A DNA stretch of 64,000 nucleotides from contig CALSRT010000009.1 in the NCBI GenBank assembly GCA_943788825.1, forward strand, positions 84,678 to 148,677, given 5' to 3'. The stretch is from UBA4582 sp002389265 (GTDB taxonomy: Bacteria > Pseudomonadota > Gammaproteobacteria > Pseudomonadales > Azotimanducaceae). Below are positions 35,144-44,612 of this stretch, piece after piece. The notes beneath the pieces are model-generated. The model was not told the origin of the DNA and ran no database searches. It saw only the letters and a program-made list of their open reading frames with translations. The position numbers and the translations under genes were made by a program. Position 1 is the stretch's first letter, and every line of letters begins with the position of its first letter.

Positions 35144-36390
35144 GTATGAGCGATGTCATGAAGGAAAACAGCGGTAGGCGCAGGCGCGTGACGATACTCG
35201 GCTCGACAGGTAGTGTCGGGTTGAACACGCTGGATGTGATCGGCCGAAATTCAGATCGCTATGAGGTGTTTGCGCTAACAGCCAATACTAACTTTCAGTT
35301 GCTAGCGGATCAGTGTCGGCAATATCGCCCCCGTTTTGCTGTGCTTTGCGATGCAACGGCGGCGCTGCAGCTAAGCCAACTCTTGGCTGCGAGCCAAATA
35401 CCCACTGAAATCCTGGTTGGGCCGGCTGGACTCGATCAAGTAGCCGCTCATGAGGACACTGATTACGTCATGGCGGCGATCGTCGGCGCTGCAGGTTTGG
35501 CGTCTGCCCTGGCGGCAGTGGAAGAGGGCAAGCGCTTGCTGCTCGCGAATAAAGAAGCCCTCGTCATGTCTGGCAGCTTGTTTATGCAGGCGGTGAAAAC
35601 ACACCAATCGACGCTACTGCCCATCGACAGTGAGCATAATGCCATTTTTCAAAGTATGGCGAACGGTGCAGCAAACCATGCTACTGGCATACGCAAAATT
35701 CTGTTAACGGGGTCTGGTGGTCCCTTGCGGCAGCTGCCGCTGGCGCAAATGTCACAGGTGACCCCTGATCAGGCCTGCGCTCATCCGAATTGGAGTATGG
35801 GTCGAAAGATCTCCGTAGATTCAGCGACGATGATGAACAAGGGTCTAGAGATTATTGAGGCTAAGTGGTTGTTTGATCTGGACGTGGATCAGATTGAGGT
35901 GGTGGTGCATCCCCAGAGCATTATCCATTCAATGGTGGACTATATCGACGGCTCGATTGTTGCCCAGCTAGGGAATCCGGACATGCGGACCCCTATAGCC
36001 CATGGCCTGGCCTGGCCAAACCGAGTCGATTCTGGCGTCTCGATGTTGGATATGACGGCTATCGGGCGACTTGACTTCGAACCACCTGACTTGCAGCGAT
36101 TTCCCTGTTTGCGCCTGGCGCAGGAGGTGGCAAGAGGTGCTCAGAGCCTTGCGATCGCGATGAATGCGGCCAACGAAGTGGCGGTGCAGGCATTTTTGGA
36201 TGAACTTATCACCTTTACCGACATCCCACTCATCATTGAATCGGTACTCGAACAGACAGACTCGGATGAAGCGCTTACAATGGCGTCGATTCTGGCGATT
36301 GATCACCAGGCAAGACAACAGGCAGGCAAAGCAATGCAGCGTAAAGGAGTATCGGTGACATCATCAAGGGCGGGAGACCCGAATGCTTGA
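35140..36390 (+). CDS. dxr: 1-deoxy-D-xylulose 5-phosphate reductoisomerase
   Basis: Second enzyme of the MEP pathway: forms MEP from DXP with NADPH. NADPH-binding GSTGSVG near the N terminus, the LLANKEALVMSG motif and metal-binding IDSEHNAIFQ are all present. Length about 416. The ATG at 35140 overlaps the cdsA stop, and the end overlaps rseP by 8 bases. Confidence 0.97.
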   Translation: MSMSDVMKENSGRRRRVTILGSTGSVGLNTLDVIGRNSDRYEVFALTANTNFQLLADQCRQYRPRFAVLCDATAALQLSQLLAASQIPTEILVGPAGLDQVAAHEDTDYVMAAIVGAAGLASALAAVEEGKRLLLANKEALVMSGSLFMQAVKTHQSTLLPIDSEHNAIFQSMANGAANHATGIRKILLTGSGGPLRQLPLAQMSQVTPDQACAHPNWSMGRKISVDSATMMNKGLEIIEAKWLFDLDVDQIEVVVHPQSIIHSMVDYIDGSIVAQLGNPDMRTPIAHGLAWPNRVDSGVSMLDMTAIGRLDFEPPDLQRFPCLRLAQEVARGAQSLAIAMNAANEVAVQAFLDELITFTDIPLIIESVLEQTDSDEALTMASILAIDHQARQQAGKAMQRKGVSVTSSRAGDPNA

Positions 36391-37858
36391 AGTCCTACAA
36401 AGTGTCATTGCACTGATCGTTACTTTGTCGATCCTCGTGACGATTCATGAATATGGTCATTATGCTGCAGCACGGCTTTGTGGCGTTCACGTCCTGCGAT
36501 TTAGCGTTGGTTTCGGCAAAGCGCTGTACACTCGCCGTGGAAGGGCGCCTGAGTCAATAGCGGTGCCTGTGGAGCAGGCGATCGCGACCCGCAGCAATGA
36601 GCCCTTAGAGGGTACCGAATTCACGATCGCCGCCATACCGCTGGGTGGTTACGTCAAGATGCTGGATGAACGCGAAGGCTTTGTGCCGGACGATCAGTTG
36701 CATCTGACCTTTAATCGTAAGCCTGTTTTACAACGCATCTTTATTGTTTCTGCCGGGCCCGCCGCGAATTTCTTGCTAGCGATTGCGGCGTACTGGGCCT
36801 TATTCACGCTGGGCGTCACTGGTATCGTGCCGTTATTGGGCGATATCGATCCGCAATCGAGTGCCGCCCGCGCCGGGCTTCATGCTAATCAAGAGATTGT
36901 GGCCGTTGACGGTGTGCCGACCAGCACCTGGTCCGAGGTTAATTTACGATTATTTAATCGAATCGGAGATTCCGGTGACATCCAACTGACGACCCGTGAC
37001 TTTCAACCTCCGCTGAACGAGACATTCGAATCCGAGTTTGCCTCGGCGGGTGCGCCAGCACTGTTAGCACCGACCAGCCATTATGTCATCACTGTGGATC
37101 AATGGCTGTCAGACGTAGAGGAGCCAAATCCCGCTCGAGCCTTGGGTCTGGTGTTGAAGTTCCCGGAAATTCCCGCGGTGATTGGCTCGGTTATCGAGAA
37201 TGAGCCGGCCGTTGCCGCCGGGCTTCTCAGCGGTGACAAGATTGTTGAGGCGAATGGTCAGTCTATCGACAGCTGGCCGCAATGGGTCACTCTTATTCAG
37301 GAGAATGCTGAAAAGCCGGTCAGTTTGCTGGTCCAACGTCGCACGGAAGTCCTTTATCTGACGATCATCCCGCGCGCAGTGGTGCGAGAAGGCAAAAGTG
37401 TCGGCTACGTGGGAGCATCAAGACAGTCGATCGATTTTCCCCCTGAGATGCAGAGAGTGGTATCATATCCGCTGTATAGCGCCTGGTTGCCGGCCGTACA
37501 GAAAACATGGTCAGTAACGGTATTTACCCTCGACTCGATCAAGAAAATGATAGTCGGGGCAATTTCACCCAAGAATCTCAGTGGGCCGATTACGATAGCC
37601 CAGATCGCAAGTGCCACGGCTCAGTCAGGACCCGAGAGTTTTGTGGGCTTTATTGCGCTTTTGAGTATTAGCCTGGGCGTACTGAATTTATTACCAATTC
37701 CGGTACTTGATGGTGGGCACTTACTATACTATCTCGTTGAGCTAGTCACGCGTCGACCAGTACCTGAAAAAATCCAGTTATGGGGTTTGCAGCTGGGCAT
37801 GTTTATTATCGTCAGCATAATGCTGTTGGCTTTTTATAATGATCTAACAAGACTTTAA
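36383..37858 (+). CDS. rseP: Site-2 zinc metalloprotease RseP with an inserted segment
   Basis: Intramembrane protease that cuts RseA to release sigma-E and clears signal-peptide remnants. The active-site HEYGH is at residues 22-26 in the first membrane helix; NLLPIPVLDGGHLLYY carries the third ligand Asp. Two PDZ domains lie between. At 491 residues it is about 40 longer than E. coli RseP. One visible insertion of about 25 residues follows GFGKALYTRR (about residues 52-76) and precedes IPLGGYVKML; a second smaller one lies in the first PDZ. The gene overlaps dxr by 8 bases and its stop overlaps the bamA ATG (TAATG). Confidence 0.96.
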   Translation: MLEVLQSVIALIVTLSILVTIHEYGHYAAARLCGVHVLRFSVGFGKALYTRRGRAPESIAVPVEQAIATRSNEPLEGTEFTIAAIPLGGYVKMLDEREGFVPDDQLHLTFNRKPVLQRIFIVSAGPAANFLLAIAAYWALFTLGVTGIVPLLGDIDPQSSAARAGLHANQEIVAVDGVPTSTWSEVNLRLFNRIGDSGDIQLTTRDFQPPLNETFESEFASAGAPALLAPTSHYVITVDQWLSDVEEPNPARALGLVLKFPEIPAVIGSVIENEPAVAAGLLSGDKIVEANGQSIDSWPQWVTLIQENAEKPVSLLVQRRTEVLYLTIIPRAVVREGKSVGYVGASRQSIDFPPEMQRVVSYPLYSAWLPAVQKTWSVTVFTLDSIKKMIVGAISPKNLSGPITIAQIASATAQSGPESFVGFIALLSISLGVLNLLPIPVLDGGHLLYYLVELVTRRPVPEKIQLWGLQLGMFIIVSIMLLAFYNDLTRL

Positions 37859-40218
37859 TGTCTTCTCGGTTTCTGTTGAATATGGGTAACTTTCGTCTAA
37901 TTACGTCAGGGCTGTTCTTCCTGACAACGGTGCTGGCAGCGTCTTCGGTATTCGCGTTTACTATTTCTGATATACGCATCGAGGGTCTTCAGCGGATGTC
38001 GGCAGGGAGTGTGTTTGCCGAAATTCCTTATAACGTTGGTGATGAGATAGATGATACCGAGTTGAGGCAGATCGTCAAAGGCGTATTCAAGACGGGGTCC
38101 TTCAGCGATGTTCAGGTAGGACGAGATGGCGATGTTCTGGTGGTGGTTGTGGAGGAAAGACCTGCTATCGACTCCATTGAGATTGATGGTAATAAGGCGA
38201 TTAAGACTGAAGCCCTGCTTGAGGGTTTGGAAAAATCCGGATTGTCGCAAGGCGAAATTTTCAAGAAAGTCACACTAGAGCATATTCGTACTGACCTTGA
38301 GCGACAGTACGTTTCTCAGGGACGTTATGGCGCGAGCATTGAGACTGAGGTTGAGGAATTGCCGCGTAATCGCGTCACGCTGAAAATCAATGTGACCGAA
38401 GGCGATGTCTCGGGCATTCACCATATGAATATTGTCGGCAACAAGGTCTTCGATAACAAAACGTTGTTGGAAATTTTGGAATTGAAACTGCCGACGATAT
38501 TGTCGTTTTATACCAAAGATGACCAATACTCGAAAGAGAAGCTGACAGGTGATCTTGAAAAGCTCGAGTCTTATTACCTCGATCGGGGCTACCTTAACTT
38601 TGTTATTGATTCTACCCAGGTTTCGATCTCACCCAATCGTGAAGATGTCTACATCACGATTAATGTTATCGAAGGTGAGAAGTTTATTGTTCGAGATGTT
38701 GATATCGCCGGGGAGTTACATGATGTGCCAGAATCGGCTATTCGATCGCTGCTGAGTGTCTACCCAGGGCAGGTGTTCTCTCGACAGTTAATCACGGACT
38801 CGGAAGAGCGGATCGAAGCTGCTCTCGGTAACTCGGGCTATACTTTTGCCAGTGCGACTGGCCAACCGGTGCCCACAGAGGCAGGCGATGAAGTCACAGT
38901 CAAATTTTTTATTGATGCGGGCCGACGAGCCTATGTGCGGCGAATCAACTTTCGAGGTAATACGCTAACCCAGGACAAGGTGCTGCGTCGAGAAATGCGC
39001 CAGATGGAAGGCGGTTGGGCCTCAACGGCTGCTATCGAACGCTCGAAGCTGCGTCTCGAACGGTTGGGGTTCTTTAAAGAGATCAACGTTGAAACCCCAG
39101 CGGTACCGGGTGTGGATGATCAGATCGACGTGGATTATACCGTTGAAGAGCAGCCTACGGGCTCAATCTCCGCAACCCTAGGCTACGCTGAGGCTGCCGG
39201 CCTGATTCTGGGTGCCAGTTACCAGCAGAATAACGTATTCGGTACGGGTAACAGTGTTAATCTGGGCGTAAACTACAGTGCTTTCCAGACATCGTACAAC
39301 CTCTCCTACTTTGATCCTTACTATACGGTGGACGGCGTCAGTCGTGGTTACTCGGTGTTTTTTCGCAGCACTAGCTTTGATGAGCGTAATATCGCCCGAT
39401 TCTCAACAGACGCCTATGGCGGTTCCGTTAACTTCGGCTATCCCATTAGCGAAGTCGCTAGAATTGGCTTCAATGTAGGCTATGAAAGTACCAACATCAA
39501 AGAGGGGATTTATCCGGCTCAGGAAATTTCTCAGTTCCTGTCCTCTGAAGGCAACAAGTTTAACCTAGTGTCCCTGTCGGCAACTTATAGTATGTCGGCC
39601 TTGAATCGTGGTCTGCTGCCAACGGCCGGCAAGTCGCAATCGCTGTCCTACGAGATGACTGTGCCCGGCAGTCAGTTAGAATTTTTCCGGGTAAATTATG
39701 AAGGGCAGATATTTTACCCGTTACCTAGTGTCTTCACTCTTCGATTGAAGACAACGCTGGGATATGGGGAGGGTTACGGTAAGACTAACTCGTTCCCATT
39801 TTATAAGAATTTTTATGCGGGCGGTTTTGGTTCTGTTCGTGGTTACGAGGCAAACACGCTTGGGCCGCGTTCGACACCTTCGCCGAACTCGACATTTATA
39901 CGCCCGGAACCTATTGGCGGTAATATCCTTATCAGTGGCACGGCTGAAGTGTTATTTCCGCTGCCGTTCGTCAAAGATCAACGTCAGCTGAAGTCGGCCT
40001 TGTTCGTCGATGCAGGTAACGTTTTCAATTCGAATTGCCCGCCGGTCAGTCAAATCTGTCGAGATGTCAGTGATGGTGAATTACGCTACTCTGCCGGTCT
40101 CGCTGTGACCTGGGTGACGGGCTTTGCACCCATCAGTATTAGTATCAGCACGCCGTTTAACCGCAAACCCGGGGATGAAGGTGAGTCATTCCAATTTGAG
40201 TTGGGTCGAACGTTCTAG
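37858..40218 (+). CDS. bamA: Outer membrane protein assembly factor BamA
   Basis: Omp85 protein that inserts beta-barrel proteins into the outer membrane. A signal peptide (cleavage probably after SSVFA) is followed by five POTRA domains (about residues 35-435) and a 16-strand barrel. The L6 VRGY motif is in SVRGYEANTLGPRS, and the protein ends in Phe as required of outer-membrane barrels. Length 786 is usual. The ATG overlaps the rseP stop. A second ATG at residue 9 gives a shorter signal peptide. Confidence 0.97.
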   Translation: MSSRFLLNMGNFRLITSGLFFLTTVLAASSVFAFTISDIRIEGLQRMSAGSVFAEIPYNVGDEIDDTELRQIVKGVFKTGSFSDVQVGRDGDVLVVVVEERPAIDSIEIDGNKAIKTEALLEGLEKSGLSQGEIFKKVTLEHIRTDLERQYVSQGRYGASIETEVEELPRNRVTLKINVTEGDVSGIHHMNIVGNKVFDNKTLLEILELKLPTILSFYTKDDQYSKEKLTGDLEKLESYYLDRGYLNFVIDSTQVSISPNREDVYITINVIEGEKFIVRDVDIAGELHDVPESAIRSLLSVYPGQVFSRQLITDSEERIEAALGNSGYTFASATGQPVPTEAGDEVTVKFFIDAGRRAYVRRINFRGNTLTQDKVLRREMRQMEGGWASTAAIERSKLRLERLGFFKEINVETPAVPGVDDQIDVDYTVEEQPTGSISATLGYAEAAGLILGASYQQNNVFGTGNSVNLGVNYSAFQTSYNLSYFDPYYTVDGVSRGYSVFFRSTSFDERNIARFSTDAYGGSVNFGYPISEVARIGFNVGYESTNIKEGIYPAQEISQFLSSEGNKFNLVSLSATYSMSALNRGLLPTAGKSQSLSYEMTVPGSQLEFFRVNYEGQIFYPLPSVFTLRLKTTLGYGEGYGKTNSFPFYKNFYAGGFGSVRGYEANTLGPRSTPSPNSTFIRPEPIGGNILISGTAEVLFPLPFVKDQRQLKSALFVDAGNVFNSNCPPVSQICRDVSDGELRYSAGLAVTWVTGFAPISISISTPFNRKPGDEGESFQFELGRTF

Positions 40219-40307
40219 AGTTCATCACGACTGGTGTGTGGTTTGGAATGAAAGGTGGGTATCGCTAGCGGTAAATGTTTAGGCTGGTAGTCTGGAGTGC
40301 TCTAATC

Positions 40308-40334
40308 GAACTTTTCATGAAAAGACGGATCAGA
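40308..40334 (+). promoter_or_regulatory. Possible sigma-E promoter before skp
   Basis: GAACTT and TCAGA are separated by 16 bases, close to the sigma-E pattern GAACTT-N16-TCTGA. It would start transcription about 190 bases before skp. skp-lpxD-fabZ are sigma-E targets in E. coli, so the placement makes sense, and the protease that activates sigma-E (RseP) is two genes upstream. Confidence 0.45.
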
Positions 40335-40469
40335 CTGATGACTATTGTTTGCGCAATCGGTCATTGAATCAATTTGGCGAATGTGTAAACATCCGCTCGG
40401 TGAGAAGCCGTTCATGACAGTAACCGAGATCAGCCGTATTACTGAGCTCGTAGCGACGATACAATAGTT

Positions 40470-40523
40470 GCAACAATTTCCGCGACAATTTCGCAACAAC
40501 TTGCAGCAACAATGCCGCAAACA
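40470..40523 (+). repeat. Imperfect CAACAA-type repeats in the skp leader
   Basis: About four imperfect copies of a 11-13 base unit of type GCAACAATTTCC lie just before the AAGGAG ribosome-binding site of skp. They leave the leader unstructured and CA-rich, which may help translation or serve as a pairing site. The remaining 317 bases between bamA and skp hold no gene. Confidence 0.6.
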
Positions 40524-40535
40524 AGGAGAACACTA

Positions 40536-41072
40536 GTGCAGATCAAACAACGTATTATGGCAACTATTCTGACTGCTACGGCTGCAGTTTTCGGATTCGC
40601 CGCGCCCAACGTCTTCGCTGAAGTTAAAATTGCTGTTGTTGACGTTCAGGCAGCTATCCTGAACTCAGAGGAAGCCAAGCGTCTGATGGCTCAGATTCAG
40701 GAAGAGTTCAAGGCCGAAGAAGAGCAAATTCGATCAATTCAATCTGAAGCTGCTGTATTGTATGAACGTTTGCAGAAAGATGGCGAAGTCATGAGTGAAG
40801 CGGAAAAGCGCAAAGTCCAGCAGCAAATCGAATCAAAGAACAATGACTTTGTTTACAATCGGAAGAAACTTCAGAGCCTGATCGAGCAACGGCAGCAAGA
40901 GTTGTTTGCGGGTGTCGACGCTAAAGTTCAAAGAGCGATTGAAGACCTGGTGAAAACTGAGGACTTTGATTTGATCTTGCCACGACAAGCAGCACTTTAT
41001 GCAGGTGAGCTTTATAATATCACTCGCAAAGTCACTGAAAGACTCAATGAATTAGGCGCGAAGAACCCGTAA
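40536..41072 (+). CDS. skp: Periplasmic chaperone Skp (OmpH family)
   Basis: Trimeric chaperone that carries unfolded outer-membrane proteins to the BAM complex. A signal peptide is followed by EVKIAVVDVQAAILNSEEA, the strand that forms the trimer core, then long charged helices (the tentacles). The GTG at 40536 is chosen because AAGGAG lies 7 bases before it; an in-frame ATG at 40512 has no such site. About 178 residues, slightly longer than E. coli Skp. Lies between bamA and lpxD as usual. Confidence 0.93.
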   Translation: MQIKQRIMATILTATAAVFGFAAPNVFAEVKIAVVDVQAAILNSEEAKRLMAQIQEEFKAEEEQIRSIQSEAAVLYERLQKDGEVMSEAEKRKVQQQIESKNNDFVYNRKKLQSLIEQRQQELFAGVDAKVQRAIEDLVKTEDFDLILPRQAALYAGELYNITRKVTERLNELGAKNP

Positions 41073-41108
41073 ATCACACCAAAGGTTGATTTTAACGGTT
41101 AATCATAC

Positions 41109-42137
41109 ATGACGCTTTCAATCAGTCTCGGGGATCTGGCTCGGAAGTTTCAATTAGAGCTTATGGGTGATCCGACTATCGAAGTGAGCGGTATCGCAAA
41201 TCTGCGAGATGCTCATTCGGCGCAACTGGCTTTCTTGTTTAGTTCGGCCTACCGGCCTATGTTGAATGAGACTGCCGCTGCCGCCGTTGTGATGCGCAAG
41301 GCAGATGCAGCAGGCAGCGATAAACCGGCTTTAATCAGTGAAGAACCGAGGATGGTTTGGGCCTTGATTGCCGAATTATTTGATCCAACCCCTGTGCCTG
41401 ATCGAATCATTCACCCTTCCGCGCTTGTTCACCCGAGTGTTGCTGTCGGCAAAAATGTCACGATCGGCGCCAATGTAGTTATCGAAGCCGGTTGCCACAT
41501 TGCTGATGACGTTAGTGTCGGTGCGGGATGTGTCATTGGTGAGGGCGTAAGCCTCGGTCATCAAACTCGATTGTTTGCGAATGTGACGCTCTATCACGGG
41601 GTTCATTTGGGTGATCAATGCATTGTCCATAGCGGCGCTGTGATAGGCGCTGACGGCTTTGGGTTCGAGTTTGATAAGGCAACGGCGACGTTAAAAAAAA
41701 TCCCCCAAGTCTATGGTGTTCGTATTGGCCATAGAGTGGAGATAGGGGCGGGCACCACGATTGATCGAGGTGCACTCAATGATACGTTGATTGCGGACGG
41801 TGTGAAGCTGGATAATCAGGTTCAGGTGGGACACGGCACCCAGATTGGTGCGAACACTGCAATCTCAGGCTGTACCGCGATTGCCGGCAGTACTCGCATT
41901 GGCACCTATTGTTTGATTGGTGGTGCCGTGGGCATCATCGATAATATTGAGATAGTCGACCAGGTTGAGGTCACTGCCATGTCGTTGGTGAGCCAATCGA
42001 TCATGAAGAAAGGCAGATACTCATCTGGTACGAGTCTGTTGCCGGGTAAAGACTGGAAGCGAAGTATTGTTGGATTCAAACGATTAGATGAGATTCTCAA
42101 ACGGCTTCGCAGATTGGAGTCGGGCAGCGGCAGCTAG
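41109..42137 (+). CDS. lpxD: UDP-3-O-acyl-glucosamine N-acyltransferase
   Basis: Adds the N-linked acyl chain in lipid A synthesis. An N-terminal uridine-binding domain (about residues 1-100) is followed by a left-handed beta-helix of hexapeptide repeats. The catalytic His is in VQVGHGTQIG; the GVRIGHRVEIGAGTTIDRG stretch is diagnostic. The 342-residue length is normal. Confidence 0.96.
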   Translation: MTLSISLGDLARKFQLELMGDPTIEVSGIANLRDAHSAQLAFLFSSAYRPMLNETAAAAVVMRKADAAGSDKPALISEEPRMVWALIAELFDPTPVPDRIIHPSALVHPSVAVGKNVTIGANVVIEAGCHIADDVSVGAGCVIGEGVSLGHQTRLFANVTLYHGVHLGDQCIVHSGAVIGADGFGFEFDKATATLKKIPQVYGVRIGHRVEIGAGTTIDRGALNDTLIADGVKLDNQVQVGHGTQIGANTAISGCTAIAGSTRIGTYCLIGGAVGIIDNIEIVDQVEVTAMSLVSQSIMKKGRYSSGTSLLPGKDWKRSIVGFKRLDEILKRLRRLESGSGS

Positions 42138-42209
42138 ATGCCTCTACCAAGTAACACGCGAGGCGCCTTTAAAAGACGCGCTGTAGCTAACCCATGAGTA
42201 AAGAGAGAT

Positions 42210-42650
42210 ATGATGGAAGTGACTGAAATTTGGAAGTACCTGCCCCACCGATATCCCTTTTTGTTAGTGGATCGGGTTATCGAGTTTGAAGCCAACAAGC
42301 GTATCGTTGCCATCAAAAATGTCACAATCAACGAGCCGCAGTTTACGGGACACTTCCCGATGACGCCGGTATTTCCAGGCGTTATGATTGTCGAAGCGCT
42401 GGCGCAGGCGTCGGGTATTCTGGCTTTTAAAAGCCGTAATCGCACCCTCGAAGACGGCTATATTTATTATCTTGCTGGCACGGACAAAACCAAGTTTAAG
42501 CGCTCTGTCGTTCCAGGCGACCAATTGCGTCTGGAAGTCGAAATTGTCAATCTGCGCAGTCATTGGATGAAAGCGGTTGGTCGGGCCTATGTTGGTGATC
42601 AATTGGCATGTTCTAGCTTTCTCACCTGTGCGGAACAGAAGGTCACCTGA
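42210..42650 (+). CDS. fabZ: 3-hydroxyacyl-ACP dehydratase FabZ
   Basis: Dehydrates 3-hydroxyacyl-ACP in fatty-acid elongation. The hot-dog fold active site is H48 in FTGHFP and E62 in FPGVMIVEALAQ. N-terminal LPHRYPFLLVDRV is typical. Two adjacent ATG codons at the start; either gives about 146 residues. lpxA, which normally follows, is missing: the lpxB start is less than 30 bases downstream. Confidence 0.97.
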   Translation: MMEVTEIWKYLPHRYPFLLVDRVIEFEANKRIVAIKNVTINEPQFTGHFPMTPVFPGVMIVEALAQASGILAFKSRNRTLEDGYIYYLAGTDKTKFKRSVVPGDQLRLEVEIVNLRSHWMKAVGRAYVGDQLACSSFLTCAEQKVT

Positions 42651-42678
42651 CTACTGCGGTAATGATCAAGGCGTAGTG

Positions 42679-43860
42679 ATGGTAAGCCCCGCACCTCAAA
42701 CCAAACCCTTAACCATTGCCCTGCTTGCCGGGGAACTCTCTGGTGACAATCTCGGTGCGCCATTGATGCAGGCGATTCGGCGGACTCATCCTGATGTGCG
42801 GTTTGTTGGCATCGGCGGGCCGGCCATGGTCGCCGCTGGGCTGGAGTGTTGGACCGATATAGAAGTACTGTCGGTTAACGGTTTTATTGAGCCGCTGAAA
42901 CGCCTGCCATCGCTACTCAAAATTCTGTTGTCGACCTCAGATGCCATCGTCAAGCTGCAGGTCGACTGTTTCATCGGGATTGATTTCAATTTTTTCAATG
43001 GTTTGCTTGAAGGTAGGCTGAAGAAACGCGGCATCAAGACTGTACATTATGTCTCACCTTCGGTTTGGGCCTGGCGCAAGGGGCGCATAAACAGTATTAA
43101 AAACAATGTTGATCTGATGTTGACTTTGTACCCTTTTGAAAATGAAATCTACGCTCAAAATCAGATCAATGCGGTGTTCGTTGGGCACCCCAGGGCTGAT
43201 GAGATAGCGCCCATTCAAGACGAGCAGGCCAGAGAATCTGCCCGTGCGCAGCTGCAGATTAGCGTTGACCGGCCTGTTATTGCGCTGCTGCCAGGTAGTC
43301 GCGCCAGTGAAGTGGGCTTCAGCGGTCCGGATTTTCTGCAGGCGGCGCAATTAATTCAGGCGGAGCTTAGTGCGGTGGTCTTTGTCATACCGGCTGCTAA
43401 TGAGCGCCGCGCTCGTCAGTTGCGACAGCTCATTGCGCGTTATGGTCAGGGACTGGATACGGTGCTGGTGGAGGGGCAGGCAGAGCTCGCCATGCTAGCG
43501 GCTGATGCGGTGGTAGTGAATGCCGGCACAGCGACCCTTGAGGCGATGCTGTTGCAGCGACCGATGGTAATGTCCTATCGGCTCGGTGCCATCACTTATG
43601 CCATCGTATCCCGGCTGGTGTCGACGCCGTATTTTGCCTTGCCGAATATTCTCTCCGGGCGGGAATTGGTGTGTGAGCTCATTCAGGACCAAGCGACTCC
43701 GGCAGCCTTGTGTCGAGAGACCTTAAGTTTGTTCGATGCTGCCAATCGAGCCGCATTGTTGGCCGAATATGCTGTTATCCATCAACAATTGCGCAGAAAT
43801 GCCGGCGAGCAGGCCGCGACTGCAGTGCTGGGGCTATGCCAGCGACCAGTGGTGACCTAG
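42679..43860 (+). CDS. lpxB: Lipid-A-disaccharide synthase
   Basis: Glycosyltransferase (GT19) that joins UDP-diacylglucosamine and lipid X. N-terminal ALLAGELSGDNLGAPLM, YVSPSVWAWRKGRI and the C-terminal PMVMSYRLGAITYAI motifs are diagnostic. The ATG at 42679 (or GTG at 42676) starts similarity; upstream in-frame codons overlap fabZ. 393 residues. Its end overlaps the rnhB start by 25 bases. Confidence 0.96.
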   Translation: MVSPAPQTKPLTIALLAGELSGDNLGAPLMQAIRRTHPDVRFVGIGGPAMVAAGLECWTDIEVLSVNGFIEPLKRLPSLLKILLSTSDAIVKLQVDCFIGIDFNFFNGLLEGRLKKRGIKTVHYVSPSVWAWRKGRINSIKNNVDLMLTLYPFENEIYAQNQINAVFVGHPRADEIAPIQDEQARESARAQLQISVDRPVIALLPGSRASEVGFSGPDFLQAAQLIQAELSAVVFVIPAANERRARQLRQLIARYGQGLDTVLVEGQAELAMLAADAVVVNAGTATLEAMLLQRPMVMSYRLGAITYAIVSRLVSTPYFALPNILSGRELVCELIQDQATPAALCRETLSLFDAANRAALLAEYAVIHQQLRRNAGEQAATAVLGLCQRPVVT

Positions 43861-44462
43861 TGTATTGGCGAGAATATTGCGCCGGCGTCGATGAGGTTGG
43901 TCGAGGGCCGCTGGCCGGTGCCGTTTATGCAGCGGCTGTCATTCTCGACCCATTCGTACCTATTGACGGATTGCGCGACTCTAAGGCGTTGAGCCTGAAA
44001 AAGCGTGAAGCCCTTGAGCCGCTGATTAAATCCCAGGCGGTAGCCTACTGTGTCGCCTCAGCCAGTGTCGTTGAAATCGATCAGATCAATATCCTGCAAG
44101 CCAGCATGCTAGCCATGCAGCGGGCTGTGGCCGGCTTAGATTCGGTGGTGGATTTCGTACTTGTGGATGGTAATCGTAGCCCGGTGTTTGCGTGCCCCTC
44201 GGAATGGTTGGTCAAAGGTGATACCAAATTTGATGCGATCAAGGCCGCCTCAATCATTGCCAAAGTGGCTCGCGATCGCGAGATGTTGCGGCTCGATGCC
44301 CTCTATCCTGCGTATGGCTTTAGTCAGCACAAGGGCTATCCGACACCTTTGCATCTGGCTGCGCTGCAAAAGTATGGGCCGTCCGCGGTCCACCGCCTGT
44401 CTTTCGGGCCCTGCAAATCCGCGGCTCTGAGACAGTCGAAGGATCGGCAGGGTGTTCCTTAG
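43836..44462 (+). CDS. rnhB: Ribonuclease HII
   Basis: Removes ribonucleotides misincorporated in DNA and degrades RNA in hybrids. The GVDEVGRGPLAGAVYAAAV motif carries the first catalytic Asp-Glu pair; LRDSKALSLKKRE and the later DAIKAASIIAKVARD complete the site. The ATG at 43836 inside the end of lpxB gives 208 residues, matching the family. It normally precedes dnaE; here three genes are inserted between. Confidence 0.95.
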   Translation: MPATSGDLVYWREYCAGVDEVGRGPLAGAVYAAAVILDPFVPIDGLRDSKALSLKKREALEPLIKSQAVAYCVASASVVEIDQINILQASMLAMQRAVAGLDSVVDFVLVDGNRSPVFACPSEWLVKGDTKFDAIKAASIIAKVARDREMLRLDALYPAYGFSQHKGYPTPLHLAALQKYGPSAVHRLSFGPCKSAALRQSKDRQGVP

Positions 44463-44550
44463 CTGTGTCTTGAGTGAAACATCGCCAGTTTGTCGCAGTA
44501 GATTGAGGACTATGGCAATGAATGGCGGCCTATGTGAACATAAGTTTTCG

Positions 44551-44594
44551 ACAACATTTTTGTTAATCTAATTGATTAATTTAATTCATTAACC
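44551..44594 (+). promoter_or_regulatory. AT-rich repeat region before the oxidoreductase gene
   Basis: A stretch composed mostly of T, A and short TTAAT/ATTAA blocks in alternating orientation (TTAATCTAATTGATTAAT, then TTAATTCATTAA). It is the likely promoter or operator of the following gene. Individual -35/-10 boxes cannot be fixed. Confidence 0.3.
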
Positions 44595-44612
44595 TAACGG
44601 ACGGGTGAGTCA

